Shown here: in pieces, positions 1 to 7,281 of the stretch
Layout: the number at the start of each line of letters is the position of its first letter
How positions within the stretch are numbered: position 1 is the first letter of the stretch
Source of the DNA: Kuafuiihalomonas sp039024635
Lineage (GTDB): Bacteria; Myxococcota; Kuafuiibacteriia; Kuafuiibacteriales; Kuafuiibacteriaceae
Assembly (NCBI GenBank): GCA_039024635.1
Contig: JBCCQA010000006.1
Span: forward strand, 1 to 64,000
Length of the DNA stretch: 64,000 nucleotides
Direction: 5' to 3'
The notes under the pieces: generated by a model
Told to the model about the DNA's origin: nothing
Seen by the model: only the letters and a program-made list of their open reading frames with translations
The model's database searches: none
Program-made: the position numbers and the translations under genes

Positions 1-93
1 CTCTGCCTCCCCCAAGAGAGCCAGCTTCTGCTCAACCGTGAAACGTCTCCGTCGTCCCTTCTCTAAGGGCTCGATTGTCAATCCAACTTCCAT
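1..93 (-). CDS. Transposase OrfA N-terminus (IS3/IS911-like), partial
   Basis: The reverse strand starts at an ATG preceded by a perfect AGGAGGT Shine-Dalgarno seven bases upstream and runs off the left edge of the window. The first 31 residues include KGRRRRFTVEQKLALLGEAE, the basic, helix-forming start typical of the HTH protein (OrfA) of IS3-type and related insertion sequences. Only this start is visible, so the IS family and its inverted repeats cannot be fixed. It marks the left edge as a transposon junction. The identity is inferred from the N-terminal motif alone. Confidence 0.6.
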   Translation of the reverse strand, partial: MEVGLTIEPLEKGRRRRFTVEQKLALLGEAE

Positions 94-532
94 TCCAGAT
101 ACCTCCTTCGAGGTGTCCGGTCGAAACAGGGGCTACATCAGGCTGAATCAGATCGATTCGTTCTCAGCATCGGCGAGCCTTATAGGGAGGACAGATCTCA
201 GCCTTCCGCGAGGGGCAGTTGCTCAACTGACAAGCAGCTTCGCCCCGAGTTCAATCCAAGAGAAAGAGACCAAGTGGACGAAGGCTTATCCGGAGGGGCA
301 CACTTTCGATGGCGTGTGGCTGTGCCTCCATTACGTCGGATTCACGTCAGCCGGTATCTTCGCTGATGACGAGTCCTTCATCGAGCTGACCCAAGCCTCT
401 ACAGTCTTCGATCGAGTCTTCGTGATGGACGAGATCCGATGGAAGACGGTAGCCCGGATGATGCCCAGCTACTCGCAGTCCAAGGACTAGCCGTTTCTTC
501 GAAGAGGTAGGGTCTGAGCGGGCGCCGCTGCT
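94..532. other. Gap between the IS start and the next gene; one doubtful plus-strand frame
   Basis: A plus-strand frame from 38 to 490 could encode 150 residues, but its first 19 codons lie antisense to the transposase start, no Shine-Dalgarno is seen, and the sequence matches no family I know. Its C-terminal half (around VWLCLHYVGF and VMDEIRWKTVARMM) could be the tail of a gene cut by the IS. The stretch should also hold the transposase promoter and IS end, but I could not delimit an inverted repeat. Confidence 0.25.
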
Positions 533-1251
533 GTGAGACGTGAAGAGGGTGAGGTGTGGTTTGAATTGACGCGGTTGCAACCGTCAGTTTGCGTTCTTTC
601 GGTGGAATGGCTGAACGGACCTCCAGATCCGCACACGGTATGGCTTCATCTTGAGGTCTTTTGGTGGGCCCGAATCGCTAAGCTCACTCAATTTGTATCC
701 GGTCTTTTTATTGTCGTCGAGATTGTCGGCAAGGAACGCATTGACTCACTCTCGGAAGCGCTCTCCAAAGGACTAGGTTTCATAGTTAAGTCGAAATTAT
801 CAGACAGAGCCAAGGCGATTCACGGATGGGCTGAGGATAGGGGGGAAGACCTCAAGGACGACTCACATCTGGAAGATACTCTTGAATACGCCTGCTTCTC
901 TCTTATTTTTGCTTTTGTATCTTTCATCGTCATTATTATTATCTCAGATATAGAAGGAGTAGTATATTTCTTATTCTGTAAGTTTTATTTGCTTTCATCT
1001 TTGGAGCCTCTTTTATTCTGTTTTGCATTGATGCTTTTATTATGTTCGGTACACCGATATTCGCACTGAGTCTCGTAAGGTTTCTGGGCTGGCTCCTTGC
1101 GCTAGCCTTGCTTCCAATAGATGTTCCGCTCACACTACTTTTCAAAACTCTCGTTGCTCTACTTGAGAAAGAAGGCCTCTCTCGAGTCCTTGCGTACTTG
1201 TCCTTCGGTCTCTTTTTGTTGTCGACCGCAATAGAGTTCGCAGTATCTTAG
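533..1251 (+). pseudogene. Frameshifted membrane protein of unknown function
   Basis: The frame opens at GTG 533 and reads as a plausible protein (IAKLTQFVSGLFIVVEIVG, then an amphipathic Lys/Glu stretch) into a transmembrane segment near 900-950. It then loses coding character and stops at 1069. A second frame, open from about 985 to 1251, continues with membrane-like sequence (FALSLVRFLGWLLALALL and LAYLSFGLFLLSTAIEF). The simplest reading is one three- or four-helix membrane protein with a frameshift near 975-990. The stretch is clearly richer in A+T than the rest of the window, which suggests transfer from elsewhere. No function is recognised. Two separate small membrane proteins remain possible. 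Confidence 0.4.
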
Positions 1252-1270
1252 TAGTGGAGCTGGCTGCATC

Positions 1271-1471
1271 TCAGTTAGCCTCCGTGTCCTCTTCGTGAGG
1301 ATCCTTTCTCACCGGCAGCCCCTCCGGCTCGACTTGTCCGAGGTCCCGCAGCAGTCCTGAAGGTCGTTCCAGCAGCCGTGCCGTTGCCCTGAGGTGCTCG
1401 CCGTCCTGCGCAGCCGACTCAATGACCGCGATGCTGCCTCCGGGGAGCGAGAGCGTCTGGCCGACCGCCAA
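1271..1471 (-). CDS. Small hypothetical protein downstream of a protease
   Basis: A 66-residue frame starts at TTG 1471, with a GAGGG-like site about eight bases upstream, 22 bases after the stop of the protease gene. The sequence (TLSLPGGSIAVIESAAQDGE) looks like a small beta-rich domain, and the coding character seems to begin a few codons before the TTG. It may therefore be the remnant of a longer gene or use an unusual start. It has no signal peptide and no recognised family. It is probably cotranscribed with the upstream protease. Confidence 0.35.
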   Translation of the reverse strand: MAVGQTLSLPGGSIAVIESAAQDGEHLRATARLLERPSGLLRDLGQVEPEGLPVRKDPHEEDTEAN

Positions 1472-1493
1472 GGTACGGCCCTCGGGGACCGGG

Positions 1494-2117
1494 TCAATCG
1501 TTCTCCGAACCCGCCGCGAATAGCCACTCCTCCGCCGGTCTCAATAGATTCACAACGCCAAGGCTTCCAGCCTGGCAGTCGGGACTAGTGCTCGAAACGA
1601 GCAAACCAATGAGTCGTCCGTCTGAACCGAACACTGGAGCACCAGACTCTCCGGGACAGAACTTGCCAGGCGGGACCCTCACCGTGAGCCGATCCGTAAC
1701 TCTCATGACCTCCACTTCAAAGGCCTTGGACGGGTGCACACCCGTTCTGACGGTGAGTTTGTCCCCTTTGGAGACCGGTCTTCGAGAGATGGGCGCCCAG
1801 TTCGGGGCGGGTGCTTCGAGTCTACAGACTCGAATATCTAGCGCCGAGAAGACTCCACCGTCTGGGTGGACTCGACACGAGAGCACCTTGATGGATGGCT
1901 CGCCGACCTGCAGCGGTTCGGGACAGTGAGATGCCGAAACGAATAGACGAGGCCCGATGGTGGTGCCCAAGCAAACCGGTGGCTGAGCCGTTAGGACTGA
2001 GCCGACGCTTGTGGCCATCGTGGCGCGAGCACAAGACAGCGCGGCAAGCAGCAGGCTACTCCCCAGGATAGTTGAACGCGTACACGCCCTGAACTGAAAC
2101 CGCACTGCCCGACTCAT
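1494..2117 (-). CDS. Secreted chymotrypsin-fold serine protease
   Basis: The protein has 207 residues from ATG 2117. The start is followed by a basic region, a hydrophobic stretch (STILGSSLLLAALSC) and a possible lipobox, so it is exported or lipid-anchored. The catalytic triad of the trypsin/S1 fold can be read: His64 in VSASHC, Asp94 in SALDIRV and Ser158 in CPGESGAPVF. The domain is short but complete, ending just after the last strand. The start overlaps the upstream lipoprotein gene by 62 bases. A GTG a few codons later is an alternative start. It is one of two S1-type proteases here (the other lies at 2717-3853). Substrate unknown. Confidence 0.7.
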   Translation of the reverse strand: MSRAVRFQFRACTRSTILGSSLLLAALSCARATMATSVGSVLTAQPPVCLGTTIGPRLFVSASHCPEPLQVGEPSIKVLSCRVHPDGGVFSALDIRVCRLEAPAPNWAPISRRPVSKGDKLTVRTGVHPSKAFEVEVMRVTDRLTVRVPPGKFCPGESGAPVFGSDGRLIGLLVSSTSPDCQAGSLGVVNLLRPAEEWLFAAGSEND

Positions 2118-2691
2118 ACTCGTAAACCACCAGGACTGACCCCGCCGTTGAGCCGAGAACGGCATCGAACCCAACTCGGACTGGAGGAGAGCCGTCGATA
2201 TCCAGAGCCGGCGGGCTACCAACGCCAGTGAATGGTCGGCTGATCTGCGCCTGAATCGTGACTTCAGGGACCCCGAAGGGATTGGTCCCCGGGCCGCGCA
2301 GCTCAGCGACAGTCCGCTCACTCACCGAGAACTCACCGTTGTCTGTCTCGATAGTGAAGCGAAGTGGAACAGAGACTTGGGCGCTACAACTATCGGCTTC
2401 CGGCTCCACCAGGACGGCTCCACCGTCGGCGCGTTCAATCCGCAAGATACCGTCGCTCACCTCAGGTAGCGGTGGGACCGTCGTAGGCCTCAGGAAGAGA
2501 GGCTGCGATGTTGGTACGCTCGCCAGGATGGTCTGGACCGAGCCAAGTCCATCGACTGCCTCGGAATCACCGATCGTCCGTTGCGAAACGTTGCCGCAAA
2601 GACCGAAGAACGGGTCATCCAAATCGAGTGGTGGCTCGCCCGTGCCTTCGCAGGCAGCGAGCATCAGCACGCCGATATATATAGCCTTCAT
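2056..2691 (-). CDS. Hypothetical lipoprotein
   Basis: The protein has 211 residues. It starts with a lipoprotein signal, IYIGVLMLAAC, giving a mature N-terminal Cys at about residue 14, followed by an acidic linker. The rest is predicted to be beta-rich (VSVPLRFTIETDNGEFS, SVLVVYEYESG) with two further Cys that could form a disulphide. It lies between two secreted proteases on the same strand and overlaps the downstream protease start, so the three are probably one transcript. No known domain was recognised. It could be a protease partner or surface anchor, which is inference from location only. Confidence 0.55.
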   Translation of the reverse strand: MKAIYIGVLMLAACEGTGEPPLDLDDPFFGLCGNVSQRTIGDSEAVDGLGSVQTILASVPTSQPLFLRPTTVPPLPEVSDGILRIERADGGAVLVEPEADSCSAQVSVPLRFTIETDNGEFSVSERTVAELRGPGTNPFGVPEVTIQAQISRPFTGVGSPPALDIDGSPPVRVGFDAVLGSTAGSVLVVYEYESGSAVSVQGVYAFNYPGE

Positions 2692-2716
2692 CGCAGCCTC
2701 CCTAGCATCTCACGTG

Positions 2717-3853
2717 CTACTGAGGGAAGTTCGTGTGGCGGGACACAAACCGGAAGAGGCTGTTGTTGAACCTTCGTCCTTGGTTTCGACTACCTCCGTA
2801 GGCATGAACGCCGACCACCCGTCGGTCGCTAGACGTCCGGAAGTAGTAAACCCCCGAGCCGCTATGCCCTGGATGGGTGTCGATCCTGTGGAAGATGCGA
2901 TTCCGGCGGGTCTTTAGATCCCAAGTCGTGGAGGTACCCCACTGGCTCGGCATCAGGCAGGTCCCGCCCGCACAGGTTTGGCTATCCCCCGGGTAGCCGT
3001 AGTTGAACCAACGCCGGTCGTCTCGGTCCGCCGTGTGGGTTCCCAGCCAACCCGTCGTGGTGTTGCCCAGGCGGCTACCCGCCGGGGCGCATCGCCCGAA
3101 GTCCAAGAAGGCCCAGTCGTGCTTCGGATGACGGTTACCGCCCGTCCATTTGTGGGTGGTGATTACCATCAAGCACTGGTTGAACGGGATCTCCCCGAAT
3201 GGAAACCAGTCCGAACGGTTCGGTCCATCGCGTCGGTCAGCGCCGGGACCCCAGGTAGCATTGGCTAGATTCATCCATCGCCTCCCCGTGTGCACGCAGT
3301 GCGCCGCTGTGATCGCAGTGCTCGGGCTGATCATGGTTGCTGAGCACATGTGATTGCTGTTGAGCGACATCGCCAGATGAGTCCTGAACGGATAGGCGGT
3401 GTTGGCGCGAACGTTGACCCTCGTGTCGGTCCCGAAAACCGTGTGGGGGAACTGGCTCTCGTCTTCCTGATCATCCGGATTCACAGATGAGGGTTCCGTT
3501 AGGTGCTCGACGTTCGCGGCGTTGTCGCTGTAGGCATCGAGAGCCACCTGGTGGTCGCCGCCAACAAGTTGCCACTCATACCCGTCAAACATGACAATAG
3601 GCGCGAGGTCGTCCTGGAGTTCCGCGACCGTTTCGAGCGGTTGAGGCTCTGTCGGAACAGGGTCGTAGACGCCAGACGCGTCTCGTTGAGCAATGAACAT
3701 GTCCCGGTCCGCCAGAGTATCGAACTGCGTGACGAGGCCGTTGTTCTGCCACACGTTGCCGTATTCATCGGTGTAGGTAGGTTGCGTGTTGTCGAACGCC
3801 AGGGCTGGATACGACACCATACAGGCCGTGACGGTGAGAATTGATCGTAGCAC
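2717..3853 (-). CDS. Secreted trypsin/V8-like serine endopeptidase with propeptide
   Basis: The start is GTG 3853: an AGGAG lies eight bases upstream and the new N-terminus (LRSILTVTACMVSYPALA) is a good Sec signal peptide. Starts further upstream lack both. The 378-residue product has a region of about 140 residues before the peptidase domain, probably a propeptide. The S1 triad is visible: His185 in ITAAHC, Asp246 in KHDWAFLDF and Ser331 in HPGHSGSG. The GHSGSG form and the Cys pairs resemble glutamyl endopeptidase/V8-like extracellular proteases. It is followed by a lipoprotein and a second protease. Likely secreted degradative enzyme; specificity not predictable. Confidence 0.78.
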   Translation of the reverse strand: MLRSILTVTACMVSYPALAFDNTQPTYTDEYGNVWQNNGLVTQFDTLADRDMFIAQRDASGVYDPVPTEPQPLETVAELQDDLAPIVMFDGYEWQLVGGDHQVALDAYSDNAANVEHLTEPSSVNPDDQEDESQFPHTVFGTDTRVNVRANTAYPFRTHLAMSLNSNHMCSATMISPSTAITAAHCVHTGRRWMNLANATWGPGADRRDGPNRSDWFPFGEIPFNQCLMVITTHKWTGGNRHPKHDWAFLDFGRCAPAGSRLGNTTTGWLGTHTADRDDRRWFNYGYPGDSQTCAGGTCLMPSQWGTSTTWDLKTRRNRIFHRIDTHPGHSGSGVYYFRTSSDRRVVGVHAYGGSRNQGRRFNNSLFRFVSRHTNFPQ

Positions 3854-4065
3854 TTGAATTACTCCTATTCGATTGGGGCGACGATTCACCCGCGGGACGC
3901 TCTCGCCTCTAGCCAAACACGGCGCAAGACAGCGCGATGTCGATTTTGAAGATTCCACTGGAGCGATAGGGGCTCCATTGCGTCTCAGAGATAGGAAGGC
4001 TTTGAGTCTGGAATGGAGCCCCTCATGGAGACACAGAAGTCCACGGGGCCTGCCCGTCGTTCCGC

Positions 4066-4314
4066 CTACCTAGGGTCTCCACTCGCGCCCCAGTAGAAGG
4101 CACCGCCCTGCCGAACGAGGTCCACGACTCGGACCCTGGCCTGGCCTGACTCGGTGTTGAGCTGGAGGATCGGGACCGTGAACCTCCGGATGTTGAGGGC
4201 CTCGTCCAGGGGGCTGGACGGCTGCTCGGTGGCGGGACCGACGGCCGCGATGGACGGCGCGGCCGTGAGGGCGGTTCGGACTTCTGCTGCGTTGGTGAAG
4301 GGTGTGAAGGACAT
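4066..4314 (-). CDS. Small hypothetical protein, last gene of the element operon
   Basis: The protein has 82 residues with good coding character (NIRRFTVPILQLNTESGQAR, VVDLVRQGGAFYWG). It starts 18 bases after the previous short frame and is preceded by an AGAGAGA purine run. It has no signal peptide or membrane segment and no family I recognise. Its place at the end of a leftward run of short genes suggests element cargo or a small structural or regulatory protein. It is the leftmost gene that still looks like part of the tRNA-Pro element. Confidence 0.45.
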   Translation of the reverse strand: MSFTPFTNAAEVRTALTAAPSIAAVGPATEQPSSPLDEALNIRRFTVPILQLNTESGQARVRVVDLVRQGGAFYWGASGDPR

Positions 4315-4332
4315 GGTTCTTGGTCTCTCTTT

Positions 4333-4539
4333 CTAGGGGTGCTGGCTCCGGACGTACTCGGCCCAGAGGTTGGCGTCCGCCTGGGTGGCGGCACGGTTGA
4401 GGAGGTACAGATCGAACACGTCGCCCTGCAGGTTCAGGGCGAGGTCCTGGGAGTCCCGGTTGGCCAGGTGAGCGGGTCGAGCGTGGTCGGCCGTACTGGC
4501 GGGGCCCGACAGCCCGGTGCGGCCTTGGAGCCCGTTCAA
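4333..4539 (-). CDS. Short hypothetical frame, probably a gene fragment
   Basis: The 68-residue frame begins at TTG 4539 and ends with a convincing helical tail (FDLYLLNRAATQADANLWAE). The same frame stays coding-like for about 70 bases upstream (ASNDGTNADAYLNGLQ) but has no ATG, GTG or TTG there before a stop near 4611. It therefore looks like the 3' part of a gene whose start was lost. The P-loop fragment at 4600-4825 sits just upstream in another frame, so either a frameshift within one gene or a deletion joining two genes would explain the arrangement. Confidence 0.35.
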   Translation of the reverse strand: MNGLQGRTGLSGPASTADHARPAHLANRDSQDLALNLQGDVFDLYLLNRAATQADANLWAEYVRSQHP

Positions 4540-4599
4540 GTAGGCGTCCGCATTCGTGCCGTCGTTGGAGGCTACGATGGCGGCACTCGGTCGGGCTAG

Positions 4600-4825
4600 T
4601 GATCAGCGCGAGCGGGTTCGAGCGTCCGTAGTCAGGCGTCCACGACGCCGAGCGGAAGCAGGCCAAGAGGAACCTGCAGAAGGCCAGGGTCGTCTTCCCG
4701 GCCCCTGGGCTGGCGCTCATCACCGAGGAGTTGATGATGGGCGTGTCGGCCGGAAGGTAGGACAGCCAGGACCGGTGCTTCGGATGAGTCCTTGGCAGGT
4801 GCAGCGTCACTGGAAGCGCGCTCAT
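4600..4825 (-). pseudogene. P-loop ATPase N-terminal fragment
   Basis: The frame starts at ATG 4825, overlapping the stop of the upstream zinc-motif gene as ATGA, which implies coupled translation. Its first 75 residues read as a real protein with a Walker A motif (SASPGAGKTTLAFCRFL) after a short N-terminal strand region. This resembles RepA/RecA-like or AAA-type ATPases of mobile elements. After about position 4600 the frame turns into Arg/Pro-rich non-coding sequence, while another frame becomes coding-like. No Walker B can be found in the window, so the ATPase is broken. Possible original roles are plasmid replication or partitioning. Confidence 0.45.
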
Positions 4826-5391
4826 GGCTCAGCTCCGTCGAAGTGCACATCCAGCTGGACCTCGGAGAATATCGGTTTCGCGGCCGAGGAAGCGAGCTTC
4901 CCAAGCGCATCGGCCAACCTGCTCGCCGCCGCAGCGGACTGGGAGCCGGGTAGCGTCACTGCCGAAGAGATCGAACTCGTGAGGAGGAGCTGGACGCTCC
5001 TGTGGCCCAACATCAAGATCTCGGACAACTCGCCTCGGATGAGTCGCTGATGCCGTTCCCGGGCTACCTCGGCGAGAGCCTCCAGTTCGACCCGGGGTAG
5101 GTCGTCCAAGCCTGCCAAGCCCGCGGCGGCATCGAGGTCCTCGACGACCCCGAGCGCTACGGCGAGCAGCCTGGGTGCAAGTGCACGCCGAGCCGAGGCG
5201 GTCGCGCTTCCGGCAGGCGCCTCGACGGGCGGCCCTTCCTCGCCTCGACGCTGGGCGTTCTTCTTCGCGCGTCGCAGGTGGCGCGGGTCGGCGTGCTGGT
5301 CGCAGAACCGCGCCCTCGCATGGTCGGACCAGACCTTCTTCCGGCAGTTCTTCACTGCGCAGGTGCGCCTCTTGGCTGGCTTGGAGGTCAG
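4822..5391 (-). CDS. Small zinc-motif protein with Ala/Leu-rich helical C-terminus
   Basis: The N-terminal motif is C-x4-C-x13-C-x2-H (CAVKNC ... FCDQH). The nearest conventional start, GTG 5355, lies inside the motif and would remove its first Cys. I therefore prefer CTG 5391, which has GGGGAGG four bases upstream and overlaps the preceding stop as CTGA, as at other junctions in this operon. This gives 189 residues. A basic stretch (HLRRAKKNAQRRG) follows the motif, then mostly helix. The gene at 6398-6607 has the same Cys/His spacing. Probably a nucleic-acid-binding accessory protein of the element; no family recognised. Confidence 0.5.
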   Translation of the reverse strand: MTSKPAKRRTCAVKNCRKKVWSDHARARFCDQHADPRHLRRAKKNAQRRGEEGPPVEAPAGSATASARRALAPRLLAVALGVVEDLDAAAGLAGLDDLPRVELEALAEVARERHQRLIRGELSEILMLGHRSVQLLLTSSISSAVTLPGSQSAAAASRLADALGKLASSAAKPIFSEVQLDVHFDGAEP

Positions 5392-6401
5392 ATCGCCTCC
5401 CCTGTATTTAGATGTCCTACATCGCCGAGGCTTACGCGCGCAGAGAGGGCGTGGGCTAAGTCGCTGGAATCACAGGCTGCAACTGGAGGGCCCTTATGGA
5501 GAAAAAGCGGGAGGCCTCCTGGACCCTGTCCCTGGGGGGCGGAATTAGGGGTGCTCTCCAATCTCGCTTTGAGTTTCAAGAAGTCGCAGTGCGTACTATG
5601 ATCGGAGAGGTGAACCGGCTGATCAGAACCTCGACGTTGGCTGTGTTGTCGCTCACGATTGGAGTCGGCTCTGCCTTCGCGAATTGGAAACCCCACGATC
5701 TTCGAGAGGATCCGATGTTCTGCTGGGGCGGCCCGGGCTCCGACTGCGGCGAGGACTCTCTGAGCAGATTCGACGAGGCAACAGCACTGGGCGATGGAGT
5801 CGATCCTATTGAGCTGAGGGGTGATGTCGCTATCGAGGTACTGGAAGAGCTTCAAGAGCTTCGAGGCATGTGCCCGGCCGGGACCGAGTTGCTCGGTACC
5901 AAGACCTTCACGTGCAAGGTCGCTTGGAGAGACTCTGAGGCCAGCCTGAAGGTGAAAGAGGCCATTGAGGCCATCTTTCGCCAGCAGCTCGGCGACCATG
6001 TCACCGTGCAAATCGTCTACGAGAACAAGCGTGGCGCCCACAGCGTCGGGGGTCGCCTCGGAGTCGGTGACGAGACCTTCTACGCCGAGGGCCGCTATCT
6101 CCGTGAGATCACGAAGAAGACCGACCTCATCAAGGCAACGTTTCGATTCAAGCAGAACGACTGCTTCGTGACGTTGAGCACTTCCGCAAGATTCCAGGAG
6201 CCTGACGACGAACTCAAGGTCGATGTCACGACCGGCTGTAGCTTCTGACTCCTCGGCACGCTTGTCGTTGGTCTCGTCCTGAATCCCGATTCGTATGTCG
6301 ACGTCGCATCCCGGGGAATGGCCCATCAGGCTTGCGACCAGGAGACCGAGGATAAAGCCAAACCCAAGGTCGGAGGTCGGCACGAGGTCCCGCCAGGTCA
6401 T
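5388..6401 (-). CDS. Coupled reading frame, membrane-protein start, interrupted by an antisense gene
   Basis: The frame begins with ATG overlapping the previous stop (ATGA) and ends with TGA overlapping the next start (CTGA), so both junctions look translationally coupled. The first 50 residues look real: a short N-terminus, a membrane segment (FGFILGLLVASLMG) and an acidic tail. From about 6248 down to 5500 it lies antisense to a much more convincing plus-strand gene and has the Leu/Val-rich look of a shadow frame. The likely history is insertion of the plus-strand gene into this gene. Whether the 337-residue chain is made is doubtful. Confidence 0.3.
   Translation of the reverse strand: MTWRDLVPTSDLGFGFILGLLVASLMGHSPGCDVDIRIGIQDETNDKRAEESEATAGRDIDLEFVVRLLESCGSAQRHEAVVLLESKRCLDEVGLLRDLTEIAALGVEGLVTDSEATPDAVGATLVLVDDLHGDMVAELLAKDGLNGLFHLQAGLRVSPSDLAREGLGTEQLGPGRAHASKLLKLFQYLDSDITPQLNRIDSIAQCCCLVESAQRVLAAVGARAAPAEHRILSKIVGFPIREGRADSNRERQHSQRRGSDQPVHLSDHSTHCDFLKLKARLESTPNSAPQGQGPGGLPLFLHKGPPVAACDSSDLAHALSARVSLGDVGHLNTGEAI
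5598..6248 (+). CDS. Secreted hypothetical protein, cargo gene opposite to the operon
   Basis: The product has 216 residues from ATG 5598, beginning with a signal peptide (STLAVLSLTIGVGSAFA, then mature NWKPHD). The mature part has paired Cys (FCWGG, SDCGED, GMCPAG, FTCKV, NDCFV, TGCSF) and amphipathic strands such as HVTVQIVYENKRGAHS and TFYAEGRYLREIT. This suggests a disulphide-bonded periplasmic or secreted alpha/beta domain. Longer starts (for example 5496) add sequence without a signal. It is the only rightward gene in a leftward operon and sits inside a coupled frame, so it is probably a later insertion. No family recognised. Confidence 0.6.
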   Translation: MIGEVNRLIRTSTLAVLSLTIGVGSAFANWKPHDLREDPMFCWGGPGSDCGEDSLSRFDEATALGDGVDPIELRGDVAIEVLEELQELRGMCPAGTELLGTKTFTCKVAWRDSEASLKVKEAIEAIFRQQLGDHVTVQIVYENKRGAHSVGGRLGVGDETFYAEGRYLREITKKTDLIKATFRFKQNDCFVTLSTSARFQEPDDELKVDVTTGCSF

Positions 6402-6607
6402 GGGTCGAGCTCCTCGAGGCCGTGATCACGAAGGGCGCGACGGGCTCGGGCGACCGCACGGCTAAGGTCCCGTAGCTCGCGGTCCAGGCTCAAGGTCTCG
6501 TCTCGTGTCGCTGGGTCGCGATGGTGTGAACACCAACGAGCCGCTGGCGCAGGCGACCAGCGTGGCTCGGTGCAGCCAGAGACCTGGCAGAGCTTGGGCT
6601 CGCTCAT
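6398..6607 (-). CDS. Small zinc-motif protein (C-x4-C-x13-C-x2-H)
   Basis: The protein has 69 residues: an N-terminal Cys/His motif (CQVSGC ... WCSHH) followed by an acidic/basic helix (LDRELRDLSRAVARARR) that could form a coiled coil. The Cys/His spacing is identical to that of the gene at 4822-5391. Both junctions overlap as ATGA, with 6604-6849 upstream and with the frame starting at 6401 downstream. Zinc binding and nucleic-acid binding are inferred from the motif. It is too short for an enzyme and may be a regulator or adaptor specific to the element. Confidence 0.5.
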   Translation of the reverse strand: MSEPKLCQVSGCTEPRWSPAPAARWCSHHRDPATRDETLSLDRELRDLSRAVARARRALRDHGLEELDP

Positions 6608-6849
6608 CCTTGGACCTCGGGATGAGGGTCGCCCTCCTCATCGGTGGGCTCAGGCCAGAGGCGATCGGCCAGCTTCTCACCAAGACGGTTTGCGCTCCCG
6701 ACGATCAGAGCGCCGAGGGCCAGGCCCAAGAGCTCACCCGGCCACGAGGTGCCTCCTCCCCGCGACGACACCGACCGGCCCGACGCGGCGGACACAACAC
6801 CACAGGAGAGATTTGCGGAGCCGGTCGATGCGAAGCGAGACATTGGCAT
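6604..6849 (-). CDS. Small membrane-associated hypothetical protein
   Basis: The protein has 81 residues. A polar Ser/Gly-rich N-terminus is followed by one hydrophobic segment (GELLGLALGALIVGSA) and a charged acidic tail (PEPTDEEGDPHPE). The stop overlaps the start of the zinc-motif gene as ATGA. It may sit in the membrane as a single-pass protein with its tail in the cytoplasm. In a plasmid- or phage-like element such genes often encode holin- or exclusion-type proteins, but the sequence gives no specific support for that. Confidence 0.45.
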   Translation of the reverse strand: MPMSRFASTGSANLSCGVVSAASGRSVSSRGGGTSWPGELLGLALGALIVGSANRLGEKLADRLWPEPTDEEGDPHPEVQG

Positions 6850-6887
6850 GCGTCCTTCAAACTACGGAAGAATCAAATCCACTCAAG

Positions 6888-7043
6888 TCAGTTTGGTTTC
6901 GTTTCAATCGATTCTTTCGGCAAGGTCACCCAATACGGCGGAGGCTCGGGGTCACCGACCGGGATACTGATCTCCTCGCCAATTGAAAGCCGGGTGATCA
7001 GCCCCATGGTGTCAGCACGAATCATAGCGGCCATCGGGTCCAC
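6888..7043 (-). CDS. Very small hypothetical protein
   Basis: A 51-residue frame starts at GTG 7043, four bases after the stop of the preceding gene; ATG codons shortly downstream are alternatives. The sequence (GLITRLSIGEEISIPVGDP, ending ESIETKPN) has a strand-like core and good coding character. The frame is open further upstream, but there it overlaps the previous gene and looks non-coding. The placement suggests the same transcript. Function unknown. Confidence 0.4.
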   Translation of the reverse strand: MDPMAAMIRADTMGLITRLSIGEEISIPVGDPEPPPYWVTLPKESIETKPN

Positions 7044-7047
7044 GAGG

Positions 7048-7281
7048 TCAGGGATCCCACTTCGATTTTCGCACTGCTCTCTCGATCGAGTCGGCGAGCT
7101 GACGGACGGCATCGTCGAGAGCAATGGCAGATCCGGTCCGACCGCTGTAGCAGCACCGCCATCGGCGACCAGACTGCTCAACCTTGCCGACTTGAGACTG
7201 GGCCCAGAAGTGACGAGTCCCCCAGGCCAGCCCCTTCTGGGTGCGTTTGACCTCGACGTGGAGGTGCTCCCTCAGCTGCAT
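7048..7281 (-). CDS. Small hypothetical basic protein
   Basis: The protein has 77 residues, overlapping the end of the HNH endonuclease gene by ten bases. The N-terminal half has strands with basic and aromatic residues (LHVEVKRTQKGLAWGTRHFW) and two adjacent Cys. The C-terminal half is a helix (LDDAVRQLADSIERAVRKS). It could bind nucleic acid or a partner protein, but no family is recognised. The close overlaps on both sides place it firmly in the leftward element operon. Confidence 0.5.
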   Translation of the reverse strand: MQLREHLHVEVKRTQKGLAWGTRHFWAQSQVGKVEQSGRRWRCCYSGRTGSAIALDDAVRQLADSIERAVRKSKWDP

